Below are positions 1 through 8,120 of a DNA stretch of 51,689 nt, piece by piece. The DNA is from DATBLQ01 sp036555325 (GTDB lineage Bacteria; Pseudomonadota; Alphaproteobacteria; Rhizobiales; Aestuariivirgaceae). Each line of letters opens with the position of its first letter. Within the stretch, counting starts at the first letter, position 1. Below the pieces are notes generated by a model that was not told the origin of the DNA, made no database searches, and saw only the letters and a list, made by a program, of their open reading frames with translations. The stretch lies in the NCBI GenBank assembly GCA_036555325.1, contig DATBLQ010000017.1, forward strand, positions 1 through 51,689, given 5' to 3'. Made by a program: the position numbers and the translations under genes.

Positions 1-148
1 TCGTGTCGCCTAAGCGCAAAGGTCATCCGAGAGCCGGACTTGACAGCACGCCTACTATAAGTGGCAAAGCGCCAACCTCTCGTGCTGCCATTTCGTTGCA
101 TACGCACAGAGTAGGCCAAGCGGGGAAGATCTGAAGAACCAGACTGGG

Positions 149-224
149 TGGTGGGCGATGCTGGACTCGAACCAGCGACCCCTGCGATGTGAACACAGTG
201 CTCTACCAGCTGAGCTAATCGCCC
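149..224 (-). tRNA. tRNA-Val (anticodon CAC)
   Basis: Read on the minus strand this is a complete 76-base cloverleaf. The 7-bp acceptor stem pairs GGGCGAT with ATCGCCC. There is a normal D arm, an anticodon stem CTGTG/CGCAG enclosing the loop TTCACAT, and a T arm with the usual TTCGAGT loop. The anticodon CAC reads the valine codon GTG. The discriminator is A and the terminal CCA is encoded in the DNA (149-151). No integrase gene or repeated tRNA 3' end is visible beside it, so it does not mark an island edge here. Confidence 0.95.
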
Positions 225-267
225 TGAAGCCGAAGGGGATGCATATAAAGTCGCCCCTCGCGCGAAG

Positions 268-945
268 TCAAGAATCGAGCGCCCGCTCGATCATCGGCCA
301 TATCTCGTCGTAGCTGTGCGCGATAAAATCCGGATCAAAATCGGCAACCGGCCTCATCCCATATCCGAACGTCACCCCGATCACCGGCACGCCTGCCGCC
401 CGAGCCGTCAGTACATCCGTCTCGCTGTCGCCGATCATCACCGTGCGCCCGCCGTTCACCCCAAGCCGGCGCAGCGTTTCCCGGTAGATTCGGGGATCGG
501 GTTTTGCGATGCTGATCGTGTCCATCCCCACGATCGCCCCGAAATAGCCTGCCACTCCCAGGTGCTCGATCAGCGAGCGTGAGAGCGCCTCGGGCTTGTT
601 GGTGCAGATGCCGAGAGCAAGGCCTTGTTTGCGGCACCGGTCGAGAACGTTCATGGATCCGGGAAAGAGCCTGCTGTCGATCGCGACGTTTCGCGCGTAA
701 AATGCCAGGAACACCGCGAACAGCTCTTCGATGTCCGTCTCCTCCAGGGGCGCCCCCGTGGCTTCGAATCCCCGTCTGATCAGGGTGCGCGCCCCCAGCC
801 CCACCATGGCTCGCACGTCCACCGCCGAAACGGGTTTTCTCCCCCGGCTCGCCAGCACATGGTTGGTTGCGCGCGTCAGGTCGGGAGCCGTGTCGACAAG
901 CGTCCCGTCGAGGTCGAACACGACCGCTTGAGAGTGCGTCCGCAA
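268..945 (-). CDS. gph: Phosphoglycolate phosphatase (HAD family)
   Basis: A 225-residue HAD-superfamily phosphatase. Motif I FDLDGT gives nucleophile Asp11 and acid/base Asp13; motif II is Thr115 in ICTNKP; motif III is Lys148 in AKPDP; motif IV is GDSETD at 172-177. The helical cap at about residues 20-95 is of the phosphoglycolate phosphatase type. In this family the enzyme dephosphorylates 2-phosphoglycolate, from DNA repair or photorespiration-like oxygenation, in the cytoplasm; other small sugar phosphates are possible substrates. The start is TTG: an in-frame stop lies nine codons upstream with no ATG or GTG between. The gene is transcribed away from gabD and toward the tRNA gene. Confidence 0.85.
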   Translation of the reverse strand: MRTHSQAVVFDLDGTLVDTAPDLTRATNHVLASRGRKPVSAVDVRAMVGLGARTLIRRGFEATGAPLEETDIEELFAVFLAFYARNVAIDSRLFPGSMNVLDRCRKQGLALGICTNKPEALSRSLIEHLGVAGYFGAIVGMDTISIAKPDPRIYRETLRRLGVNGGRTVMIGDSETDVLTARAAGVPVIGVTFGYGMRPVADFDPDFIAHSYDEIWPMIERALDS

Positions 946-1095
946 GACTTTTGGTTCCCCATCAACAACTTAAGGCACGAAGCAGATACGTTTTCTCAAG
1001 CCCTTCCCGTAGGGCCTTTGAAACGTTTGAAGCACTACCCGTGCATCCATTAAACGCCTGTGCTAAGAGCCGCGCAATAGAACAGGAGGCACATC

Positions 1096-2577
1096 ATGGA
1101 CGTGCGTAAAGGTCAAGCTCTCCGCGATATTCTGAAGGACAAATCGCTTCTTAAGGATAAGAGCTACATCAACGGCCGTTGGGTTGATGCGGAAGCCAAG
1201 ATAGACGTGACCAACCCCGTCAACGGAGATGTGGTCTCCTCGGTGCCGAAGCTTGGCCGCAAGGAAACCGCCGAGGCCATCGAAGCCGCTGAAAAAGCTC
1301 AGAAAGATTGGGCCCGGCGCACGGCCAAGGAAAGGGCGAAGCTCCTGCGCAAATGGCAGGATCTGATGCTCGAAAACCAGGAGGATCTTGCCCAGATCAT
1401 GACAGCCGAGCAGGGCAAGCCCTTGACCGAATCCCGCGGCGAGGTCGCCTATGGCGCCTCTTTCATCGAGTTCTTTGCCGAGGAAGCCCGCCGCATCTAC
1501 GGCGAAACCATTCCTTCTCCCTGGCCGGCGGCCCGCATGGTGGTGATCAAACAGCCGGTGGGTGTGGTGGCGGCGATCACTCCCTGGAACTTCCCCAATG
1601 CCATGATCACCCGAAAGGCCGGCCCGGCGCTGGCGGCCGGGTGCTCGTTCGTTTGCAAGCCTGCCGCCGAAACGCCTCTCTCCGCCCTTGCGCTCGGCGA
1701 ACTCGCCGGCCGCGCCGGCATTCCAGCCGGGGTCTTCAACGTTGTCACCGGCACGGCCAGCGAGATCGGAGCCGAGATGACATCCAATCCCAAGGTCCGC
1801 TGCCTGACCTTCACCGGCTCCACCGCCATCGGCAAGCTGCTCATGGCCCAATGCGCATCGACGGTGAAGAAGGTCGGCCTCGAATTGGGCGGCAACGCCC
1901 CCTTCATCGTGTTTGACGATGCCGATCTCGATGCGGCGGTGTCGGGCGCCATCGCCTCGAAATTCCGCAATGCCGGGCAGACCTGCGTTTGCGCCAATCG
2001 CATCCTGGTGCAGGAGGGAATCTATGATGCCTTCTGTACCAAGCTGTCCGAGGCGATGAAAAAGCTGAAAGTCGGCAACGGCGTCGAAGACGGCGTCAGC
2101 ATCGGGCCCCTCATCAATCCCGCTGCCGTCAGCAAGGTCCTTGAGCACATAGCCGATGCACGCGCCAAGGGCGCCAAGGTGATGACCGGAGGAGGGGTTC
2201 ATTCCCTCGGCGGAAATTTCTTCGAGCCGACCCTCATCCGCGATGTGACCCCGAACATGGCGGTGGCAAGAGAGGAAACCTTCGGGCCGGTGGCTCCGCT
2301 CTTCCGCTTCGCCACCGAAGAAGATGCAATACGAATGGCCAACGATACGGAGTTCGGGCTCGCCTGCTATTTCTACACCCGCGATATCGGTCGCGTCTGG
2401 CGCGTGGCGGAGGGCCTCGAATACGGCATGGTCGGCATCAACGAGGGGATCATCTCAACCGCCGAAGCACCGTTCGGTGGCGTGAAGGAATCAGGGATTG
2501 GCAGGGAAGGCTCCCACCACGGCGTGGAAGAGTATCTCGAGATCAAATACATGCTCATGGGTGGTCTCGCGACATAA
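1096..2577 (+). CDS. gabD: NAD(P)-dependent succinate-semialdehyde dehydrogenase
   Basis: A 493-residue aldehyde dehydrogenase that fits the GabD subfamily, oxidising succinate semialdehyde to succinate in GABA breakdown. Catalytic Cys297 lies in GQTCVC and the general base Glu263 in ELGGNAPF. The C-terminal FGGVKESGIGREG segment is typical of GabD. The motif PWNFPNAM belongs to the coenzyme-binding domain. An AGGAGG ribosome site sits just before the ATG at 1096. The gene ends 15 bases before rpiA, so the two may be co-transcribed. No gabT or GABA regulator is nearby. Closely related semialdehyde dehydrogenases such as glutarate semialdehyde dehydrogenase cannot be excluded. Confidence 0.85.
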   Translation: MDVRKGQALRDILKDKSLLKDKSYINGRWVDAEAKIDVTNPVNGDVVSSVPKLGRKETAEAIEAAEKAQKDWARRTAKERAKLLRKWQDLMLENQEDLAQIMTAEQGKPLTESRGEVAYGASFIEFFAEEARRIYGETIPSPWPAARMVVIKQPVGVVAAITPWNFPNAMITRKAGPALAAGCSFVCKPAAETPLSALALGELAGRAGIPAGVFNVVTGTASEIGAEMTSNPKVRCLTFTGSTAIGKLLMAQCASTVKKVGLELGGNAPFIVFDDADLDAAVSGAIASKFRNAGQTCVCANRILVQEGIYDAFCTKLSEAMKKLKVGNGVEDGVSIGPLINPAAVSKVLEHIADARAKGAKVMTGGGVHSLGGNFFEPTLIRDVTPNMAVAREETFGPVAPLFRFATEEDAIRMANDTEFGLACYFYTRDIGRVWRVAEGLEYGMVGINEGIISTAEAPFGGVKESGIGREGSHHGVEEYLEIKYMLMGGLAT

Positions 2578-2592
2578 CAGCGGCTCAAGGGC

Positions 2593-3291
2593 ATGACCTC
2601 CGAAGAGCTCAAGAGGGCCGCAGCGCATGCGGCCCTTGCTTATGTGAAGCCGGGCATGCGTTTGGGGCTGGGGTCCGGTTCAACCGCCAACTATTTTATC
2701 GCCGCTATTGCCGAGGCAGCCAAAACCGGCATGGATCTCGTGTGCGTACCAACATCCGACGCGACGCGGGCGTATGCAACGAGCCTCGGCTTGCAGCTTT
2801 CCGACCTCGATGAAACCCCGCTCCTCGACTTGACCGTCGATGGCGCCGATGAGATCGACCCGTCGTTGCGGCTCATCAAGGGAGGAGGGGGGGCGCATCT
2901 GCGCGAGAAGATCGTGGCGACGTCTTCCTCGCGGATGATCGTGATCGCGGATGCATCCAAACGCGTCGCGACCTTGGGGAAATTTCCTTTGCCGATCGAG
3001 CTCGTATCTTTCGGCGCAAGCGCCACGCTGCACAAGATAGAGAAGGCCGCCCGCTCCGCCGGCTGCACCGGCGCATTCGCCCTGCGGCTCAAGCAAGGCA
3101 AGCCGTTCCTCACCGACAACGGCAATCTGATCTGCGATGCGAGCCTTGGCCGGATCGCCGAGCCGGAACGACTGGCCGCCGCCCTTTCGGACGTGCCGGG
3201 TGTGGTTGCACACGGTCTTTTCATTGGTATCGCTTCTCTTGCCATAATTGCCACGCCCTCTGGCATTGAAACGCTCTCCTCTCGCCCATGA
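2593..3291 (+). CDS. rpiA: Ribose-5-phosphate isomerase A
   Basis: A 232-residue RpiA, the cofactor-free isomerase that interconverts ribose 5-phosphate and ribulose 5-phosphate in the non-oxidative pentose phosphate pathway. Recognisable blocks are GSGST at about 27-31 (phosphate binding), DGADEID near residue 83, and KGGGGAHLREK near 96, which carries the catalytic glutamate; KR follows in IADASKRV. The length is usual for the family (219-235). The stop overlaps the start of gor in an ATGA, so translation of the two is probably coupled. The product may help supply pentose-phosphate flux and NADPH for the neighbouring glutathione reductase; that link is inferred from position only. Confidence 0.93.
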   Translation: MTSEELKRAAAHAALAYVKPGMRLGLGSGSTANYFIAAIAEAAKTGMDLVCVPTSDATRAYATSLGLQLSDLDETPLLDLTVDGADEIDPSLRLIKGGGGAHLREKIVATSSSRMIVIADASKRVATLGKFPLPIELVSFGASATLHKIEKAARSAGCTGAFALRLKQGKPFLTDNGNLICDASLGRIAEPERLAAALSDVPGVVAHGLFIGIASLAIIATPSGIETLSSRP

Positions 3292-4637
3292 GCGCCTTCG
3301 ACTACGATCTGTTTGTTATCGGCGGCGGTTCCGGCGGCGTGCGTGCCGCGCGCATCGCCGCACAGCATGGGGCCAAAGTGGCGCTTGCCGAACACGACCG
3401 CATCGGCGGCACCTGCGTCATTCGCGGTTGTGTGCCGAAGAAGCTGTTCGTCTATGCCAGCCGCTATGCCGAACATTTCGAGGACGCCATCGGCTTCGGC
3501 TGGACCAGCGAGGGGGTAAGCTTCGATTGGCCGACGCTTGTCGCCAACAAGGACATCGAAATCGAGCGCCTGAGCAAGGCCTATGTGCGCACTCTCGAAA
3601 GCGTTGGAGTAGAGATAATCCGCCAGCGCGCCGTCCTCGATGACGCCACCACAGTGCATCTCGCCGACGGTCATAAAATCCGTACACGGATTATTCTGGT
3701 TGCTACCGGCGCGAGACCGCTTATCCCGCAACATCTGCCCGGCCGTGAGCTTGTCATCACCTCGAACGAAGCATTCCATCTTGAGCGGCTGCCTCGCCGC
3801 CTGGCGATCGTCGGTGGCGGCTACATTGCGGTTGAGTTCGCCGGAATTTTCTCAGGTCTCGGCGTCGAGACGGTGCTGATCTACCGCGGTGAGCAAATCC
3901 TGCGCGGCTTCGATGCCGAACTGCGCTCAGGCCTTGCCGCCGAAATGAGGAAGAAGGGCATCGAGCTGATGACCGAAACCGACATTGCCGCCGTCGAGCG
4001 CTCGGGCGAGGGCGTCCGCCTCACCCTCACCAACGGGAAAATGCTGGGCGCCGGGGCCGCCATGTATGCCGTGGGGCGCATTCCCAACACGCTCGATCTT
4101 GGGCTCGAGAGGGCCAACGTGGAGTTGACGCCTCATGCTGCAGTGAAGGTCGACGAGTATTCAAGGTCCACCGCTGCTAGCGTCTACGCCATCGGCGATG
4201 TAACCAACCGCCGCAACTTGACGCCGGTCGCCATCAGGGAGGGCCATGCCTTCGCCGATACCGTGTTCGGCGGCAAGAAAACCGCCGTCGACCACACCAA
4301 CGTGCCGAGCGCCGTGTTCTCCCAGCCCGAGATCGGCACCGTTGGTTTGACTGAGGATGAAGCGCGCAAAGGCTTTGATAATATTGCCGTTTACAAGGTT
4401 AATTTCCGGCCGATGAAACATACATTGTCCGGCCGCGATGAGCGCACCCTGATGAAGCTGGTCGTCGATGGCCACACCGACCGGGTGCTCGGATGTCATA
4501 TTCTGGGTGAGGGTGCGTCCGAGCTCACTCAGGTCCTTGCGATACTGGTAAAAATGAAGGCCACCAAGGCCGATTTCGACTCAACCATCGCCCTCCACCC
4601 CACAGCGGCCGAGGAGCTCGTGACGCTCAGGAATTGA
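3288..4637 (+). CDS. gor: Glutathione-disulfide reductase
   Basis: A 449-residue class I flavoprotein disulfide reductase. The N-terminal GGGSGG motif binds FAD. The redox-active disulfide is Cys43-Cys48 in GGTCVIRGCVPKK, a form found in the plant/alphaproteobacterial glutathione reductase branch rather than in lipoamide dehydrogenase or mercuric reductase. A second dinucleotide site, GGGYIAVEFAG, lies near residue 172, followed by arginines (YRGEQILRGFD) expected for NADPH. The C-terminal HPTAAEE gives the active-site His437 and Glu442 pair. It reduces GSSG with NADPH in the cytoplasm. Its ATG overlaps the rpiA stop. Confidence 0.93.
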   Translation: MSAFDYDLFVIGGGSGGVRAARIAAQHGAKVALAEHDRIGGTCVIRGCVPKKLFVYASRYAEHFEDAIGFGWTSEGVSFDWPTLVANKDIEIERLSKAYVRTLESVGVEIIRQRAVLDDATTVHLADGHKIRTRIILVATGARPLIPQHLPGRELVITSNEAFHLERLPRRLAIVGGGYIAVEFAGIFSGLGVETVLIYRGEQILRGFDAELRSGLAAEMRKKGIELMTETDIAAVERSGEGVRLTLTNGKMLGAGAAMYAVGRIPNTLDLGLERANVELTPHAAVKVDEYSRSTAASVYAIGDVTNRRNLTPVAIREGHAFADTVFGGKKTAVDHTNVPSAVFSQPEIGTVGLTEDEARKGFDNIAVYKVNFRPMKHTLSGRDERTLMKLVVDGHTDRVLGCHILGEGASELTQVLAILVKMKATKADFDSTIALHPTAAEELVTLRN

Positions 4638-4703
4638 ACGGGGTGCGCGGGATCTCAGGGAATAGGCCCCTGGCGCCAATCGTATTGTCGGCAGGCTCAA
4701 TCC

Positions 4704-5213
4704 ATGGACTTTCGCAGCGAAATAGCCTCTCTCATCCCGCACCTTCGCCGTTTTGCCCGTGCTCTCGCCGGGGATGCCTCCCTTGCCGACGATCTCGTGC
4801 AGGACTGCATCGAGCGGGCTCTGCGCAAGCAGCACTTGTTCGATGAAACCCGCAATCTCAAAACCTGGCTGTTCACCATACTGCGCAATCTCTACATCAG
4901 CGGCCTTCGGCGCAGCGCCCATGAGACGGCCGCCAAATCGGGAAGCGGCATGGGCGTGAGCGACGATGCCATCATGCCGGAACAGGAAAGCCGCCTTGCG
5001 CTCTCCGATATCGCGCTGGCGCTTGACCGGCTTCCCTCCGCCCAGCGCGAGGTGCTGTTGCTGATCGCGCTCGAGGATTTGAGTTACCGCGAGGTTGCCG
5101 AGATCACTGGCGTGCCGGTCGGCACCGTGATGTCGCGCCTGTCTCGCGCACGCGGCGGTTTGCGGGCCATTCTCGATGACAGCGATGCAACGAGCTTGAG
5201 ACGGATAAAATGA
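4704..5213 (+). CDS. ECF RNA polymerase sigma factor
   Basis: A 169-residue extracytoplasmic-function sigma factor with only regions 2 and 4. Region 2 is at about 8-75: the core-binding segment AEDL-type appears as ADDLVQDCIERAL, and the promoter-melting part as NLKTWLFTILRN. Region 4 at about 108-158 has a helix-turn-helix around SYREVAEITGVPVGTVMSRLSRAR. It would direct RNA polymerase to a stress regulon while freed from its anti-sigma factor. Its stop overlaps the ATG of the next gene (ATGA at 5210), the usual arrangement of an ECF sigma factor and its anti-sigma factor. The precise ECF group and the inducing signal cannot be told by eye. Confidence 0.92.
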   Translation: MDFRSEIASLIPHLRRFARALAGDASLADDLVQDCIERALRKQHLFDETRNLKTWLFTILRNLYISGLRRSAHETAAKSGSGMGVSDDAIMPEQESRLALSDIALALDRLPSAQREVLLLIALEDLSYREVAEITGVPVGTVMSRLSRARGGLRAILDDSDATSLRRIK

Positions 5214-5986
5214 CGACTTCCTTGCCCAAACATGATTGGATACTTCACGCCTATTTCGACGGAGAGCTTGAACCGTCCGAAAAGATGCTCGTCGAGCAGG
5301 AGCTGGCGAAGGATCATGACGCGCGCGTAGCGCTCGAAGCTTGGCGACGCCAGAACGAGGCGTTGCAGCAGGCCTTCGGCCCTGTAATGAGCGAGCCCCT
5401 GCCGTCATCCATATCTGCCGCGCTGGCTGCCCGCCCGGCCGTCGTGCGCCGCTGGTTCGTGCCGGCGGCGGCGGTCGCTGCCGTGCTCGCCATCCTGGCG
5501 GGGGCGTATGTTGTCTACATCACGCTTGCGTCGGGCACCGCCGGCGGCAAGGTATTTGCCGATACCGCGCTTTCCGCCCACGTCGTCTATTCGGCCGAGG
5601 TGCGCCATCCGGTGGAAGTAGCCGCAGCCGAAAAGGAACATCTCGCCACCTGGCTGTCCAAGCGTTTGGGCCACAAGATCGAGCCTCCCGATCTGTCTCG
5701 TCAGGGGTTTGAACTCGTCGGCGGTCGCTTGCTGCATGAAGATCGCAAACCTGCCGCCCAATTCATGTATGAGGACGCCGGCAAACGCCGGTTGACCGTC
5801 TATGTCGCTGCCAATTCCACCAGCCGCGAAACGTCATTTCGTTTGCAGGAAAAGCTTGGCTACACCACCTGCTATTGGCTCGATGAAGATTCAGGCTATG
5901 CGGTCGTCGCCAGCGAGCTGAAGTCAGACGAGCTCCTGCCGCTTGCCAGGATCATCTATGAGTCCTTCGAAAAGCAGGAGGGGTGA
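5210..5986 (+). CDS. Membrane-anchored anti-sigma factor
   Basis: A 258-residue protein with a cytoplasmic N-terminal domain (1-80), one transmembrane helix at about 84-106 and a periplasmic domain of about 150 residues. The start HDWILHAYFDGELEPSE is the pattern of RsiW/RskA-like anti-sigma factors, but the zinc-binding His-x3-Cys-x2-Cys of the ZAS type is absent, so it probably holds the sigma factor without zinc. Its start overlaps the sigma gene by four bases, which points to coupled translation and a stoichiometric pair. Release would normally follow regulated proteolysis or a conformational change; no protease gene is adjacent. It is immediately followed by an IS5 remnant. Confidence 0.85.
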   Translation: MTTSLPKHDWILHAYFDGELEPSEKMLVEQELAKDHDARVALEAWRRQNEALQQAFGPVMSEPLPSSISAALAARPAVVRRWFVPAAAVAAVLAILAGAYVVYITLASGTAGGKVFADTALSAHVVYSAEVRHPVEVAAAEKEHLATWLSKRLGHKIEPPDLSRQGFELVGGRLLHEDRKPAAQFMYEDAGKRRLTVYVAANSTSRETSFRLQEKLGYTTCYWLDEDSGYAVVASELKSDELLPLARIIYESFEKQEG

Positions 5987-6013
5987 CTCGAACCCCGTCC
6001 TGCATAGAGAAAA

Positions 6014-6161
6014 CCTGTCGTTCACTCGAGGAATGCCGCGCGGCTCGTTCGGCAGCATCGGCTTGATGGCAGCCCATTCTTGATCGTTAAGCTCGTAGCG
6101 CATGAATCAAGCTCCATTTTGGCGGCTTGAATCACAGCCCAACTGCCAGTTTCAACGGCTC
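6014..6161 (-). mobile_element. Remnant of an IS5-family element (transposase N-terminus and one end)
   Basis: Reading leftward from an ATG at 6103, the first 30 codons give MRYELNDQEWAAIKPMLPNE followed by PRGIPRVNDR, the typical start of an IS5-family DDE transposase. The similarity then stops at about 6014 and runs into sequence next to the anti-sigma stop, so roughly 90 percent of the gene is missing. Upstream of the ATG, the bases up to about 6161 resemble the non-coding left end of such elements. No second inverted repeat is visible. This is a dead fragment, not an active insertion sequence. Family assignment is from memory of the conserved N-terminus. Confidence 0.75.
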
Positions 6162-6222
6162 ATACATTCCCCTCAATGTCCGCCCCCGGATGGGCAAAGC
6201 CGCCGTCTCCAGGAATTTCTCA

Positions 6223-6933
6223 CTAGCCGAATAGTTTTTCGTAGTACGCCTCAGCTACGCCATAGGCGCCGTTGGTCAGCTTGATGAGAGCGGCCCGGTC
6301 GAGGATGGTTATCAAACCGCGCTCGGCTTTGATCATGCCATGGCTCTCCAGCTCATTCACGGCGATTGTGACACCCGCTCGCTGCACGCCGAGCATTACC
6401 GATAAAAACTCATGGGTAAGGGGGATTTTCTTCGATGTTAGCCGATCTTCGCACATCAACAGCCAGCGCGCTAACCGCTGCGGCAGGAGCGCGGCTCCAT
6501 TCGCAATGGCCGTATGACTGGCAAGAATGATGTAGACCTGGACGTAAGAGAGAAACAGCTCCCGTATTGTGGGGCTGTCTTGCATCGACCGTCGCAGATC
6601 ATCTGCACTTATGACCAGCGCTGAGCCAGCCACTTGCACAAAGGTCTTGAAGGGTGATTGGTCATTCCCGAGCACGACCATAAGCCCGGTCATTCCTTCC
6701 TTGCCGATCAGTCCGACTTCCATATGTCCCATGGCAGCCGATGTTCCGACCACCGAGGCAATGCCGTCCTCGGGAAAATAGATTCGTTTAATAGGTTCAT
6801 TAGCGGGCTCGAGCGTATCGCGTACTGCCATCGACACCCGCTGCAAGTGGGGATCAAGGACCATACGATCTTTGCGCGTCAGAAAACCCAGCAAACGATT
6901 GGAAGTTGTATTGATGCCCAAGCTTTTTTGCAT
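6223..6933 (-). CDS. Crp/Fnr-family transcriptional regulator
   Basis: A 236-residue regulator with a cyclic-nucleotide-binding-like beta-roll (about 25-140) and a C-terminal winged helix (about 155-225; helix-turn-helix near EFLSVMLGVQRAGVTIAVNE). It lacks the cysteine cluster of FNR, and the phosphate cassette of true Crp is not obvious, so an effector cannot be named. Proteins of this type, with IYFPEDGIASVV near the start and GMTGLMVVLG in the middle, are very common in rhizobia, often in many copies, and mostly uncharacterised. It stands alone, transcribed toward the IS5 remnant, with about 130 bases of non-coding DNA upstream. Confidence 0.88.
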   Translation of the reverse strand: MQKSLGINTTSNRLLGFLTRKDRMVLDPHLQRVSMAVRDTLEPANEPIKRIYFPEDGIASVVGTSAAMGHMEVGLIGKEGMTGLMVVLGNDQSPFKTFVQVAGSALVISADDLRRSMQDSPTIRELFLSYVQVYIILASHTAIANGAALLPQRLARWLLMCEDRLTSKKIPLTHEFLSVMLGVQRAGVTIAVNELESHGMIKAERGLITILDRAALIKLTNGAYGVAEAYYEKLFG

Positions 6934-7065
6934 GGCTCTTGCCCTGTCTCATGGGCAAGAGCGAGCGCGAGGGCTCTCAGCCATTGTTATTATTGGTAGC
7001 CGCGCTGAATTCGCTGCTTTGAAGCAGGTCGGCTTTGCCAACTGTCAGACTAACCAGCGGTCTTT

Positions 7066-7278
7066 TTAGGCGATGTCCCTTGAATCACCTACGGTTATTT
7101 CACCGTTGGGGGCGGTTGCAATATGGGTCCATGGATTTGGAGTGATACGGCTTTTGGCAATGTCGAGCGCCGCTTCGGCGGCGGCCTGAGCCGTCTTGTA
7201 CTCTCCGATATGAAGTCCTTCAAAGCCAATCCGCCAGTGCTCTTCATGGAACACAATGCGATAAACCGGCGCCGCCAT
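7066..7278 (-). CDS. Small conserved-looking protein, unknown function
   Basis: A 70-residue protein starting at the ATG at 7278, chosen because the reading frame becomes protein-like only there (MAAPVYRIVFHEEHWRIGFE) and a purine-rich AAGG lies just upstream. The first half looks like a small beta-sheet that displays His-Trp and Gly-rich turns, followed by a helix AQAAAEAALDIAKSR. The layout resembles the very short DUF2188-like proteins, but I cannot assign it. It lies downstream of, and on the same strand as, the two small genes at 7350-7900. The longer frame upstream to 7392 overlaps the neighbouring gene and is less likely. Confidence 0.55.
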   Translation of the reverse strand: MAAPVYRIVFHEEHWRIGFEGLHIGEYKTAQAAAEAALDIAKSRITPNPWTHIATAPNGEITVGDSRDIA

Positions 7279-7349
7279 CGCGACCTTGCTTTCCGCCCCA
7301 AACCTACAACGGGCCCGCCGTATGTTCGGTTCCGAACGTAGCAAAATAA

Positions 7350-7610
7350 CTATGGTGTGTCGCCAGCTGAGGATTTCCGGCCTTGGCACCAACCCATATA
7401 CGGGTCTGGCTTCAGTAAATGTTGCATTATTTCCAGGTGATTTTGCAAATGCAGGACCGAGCGCTCCAACTGCAGAAGAGTACGTTCGGCTTGCCGTGTC
7501 GGTCGCCCCTGCTTCTTCAGGCGCGCAATCGTCTCCTTTTGCTGTCTTACGCGCTGCTCAGCATCCGCCAAGAACGCAGCCGATAGGTCAAGGGTGCGAA
7601 CACTCTTCAT
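7350..7610 (-). CDS. Small coiled-coil protein, unknown function
   Basis: An 86-residue protein, MKSVRTLDLSAAFLADAEQR at the start, then a long charged and leucine-rich helix to about residue 70 (ARLKKQGRP, AERTLLQLERS, LHLQNHLEIM). The heptad spacing suggests a coiled coil and an oligomer. No signal peptide or membrane segment is seen. A GAGGAGC ribosome site precedes the ATG, and the start overlaps the stop of the upstream gene by ATGA, so it is surely expressed with it. The C-terminal 20 residues lose this character. I do not recognise a named family. Confidence 0.65.
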   Translation of the reverse strand: MKSVRTLDLSAAFLADAEQRVRQQKETIARLKKQGRPTRQAERTLLQLERSVLHLQNHLEIMQHLLKPDPYMGWCQGRKSSAGDTP

Positions 7611-7900
7611 TTTGCTCCTCGGTGAGGCCCGTTGGGTCGACGTGTATAGGTGGGATGGGAAAGGTTCATCAGTACGCCAAACGAATGCAACACTGCGCTG
7701 GCGATGTCATCCGAAGTTCCCTGATTTGTCTTGTAGAGATCAAAGACGCGGCGAGCGATTTCCTCGCGCAAGGCGTCGGGATTAGCCGGGCCTGTATAGT
7801 TCTTGGTACCGTTTGCTCGCAATTCCATCCAGATCAGATCGAAAACCTTCTGCAGCGTCTCCAATTCTTCCGGACCGCATACGCCTGCATATCTCAGCAT
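7607..7900 (-). CDS. Small hypothetical protein, unknown function
   Basis: A 97-residue soluble protein that begins MLRYAGVCGPEELETLQKVF and looks helical throughout; the segment ANPDALREEIARRVFDLYKT is strongly protein-like. An AGGAGG ribosome site lies six bases before the ATG at 7900. It is the first gene of a minus-strand pair with the coiled-coil gene at 7350-7610, overlapping by four bases, possibly continued by the 70-residue gene at 7066. The aspartate/glutamate-rich and basic patches are consistent with a small regulatory or binding protein, but no function can be derived. Similar short proteins occur in rhizobial accessory regions, as far as I remember. Confidence 0.65.
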   Translation of the reverse strand: MLRYAGVCGPEELETLQKVFDLIWMELRANGTKNYTGPANPDALREEIARRVFDLYKTNQGTSDDIASAVLHSFGVLMNLSHPTYTRRPNGPHRGAK

Positions 7901-8120
7901 CGTATCCTCCTGCTCAGGCGGAAGCTCCTCTCGAGGTGAGCGCCTCGAGTCTTGTAATTGCTAACGGTGAGAATCAAAATTGCAGTACTTCACTTGTCAA
8001 GATTTGGTTCGGCTCCGAACAGTCCGAATAGGCGGAGAGGAGGATTTGCCCGGGCTTTGGAAAAAAGACCGTCGGAGGATAAACGGGCTCTTTATGAGTA
8101 CACGGCCTAGTCGCTCGGCC

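Noticed and set aside
41..66. TTGACA followed by TATAAG as a possible promoter
   Set aside because: The spacing is only about 10 bases, far from 16-18, and it would run antisense into the tRNA.
149..224. tRNA-Val as an island attachment site
   Set aside because: No integrase and no repeat of the tRNA end was found in the window.
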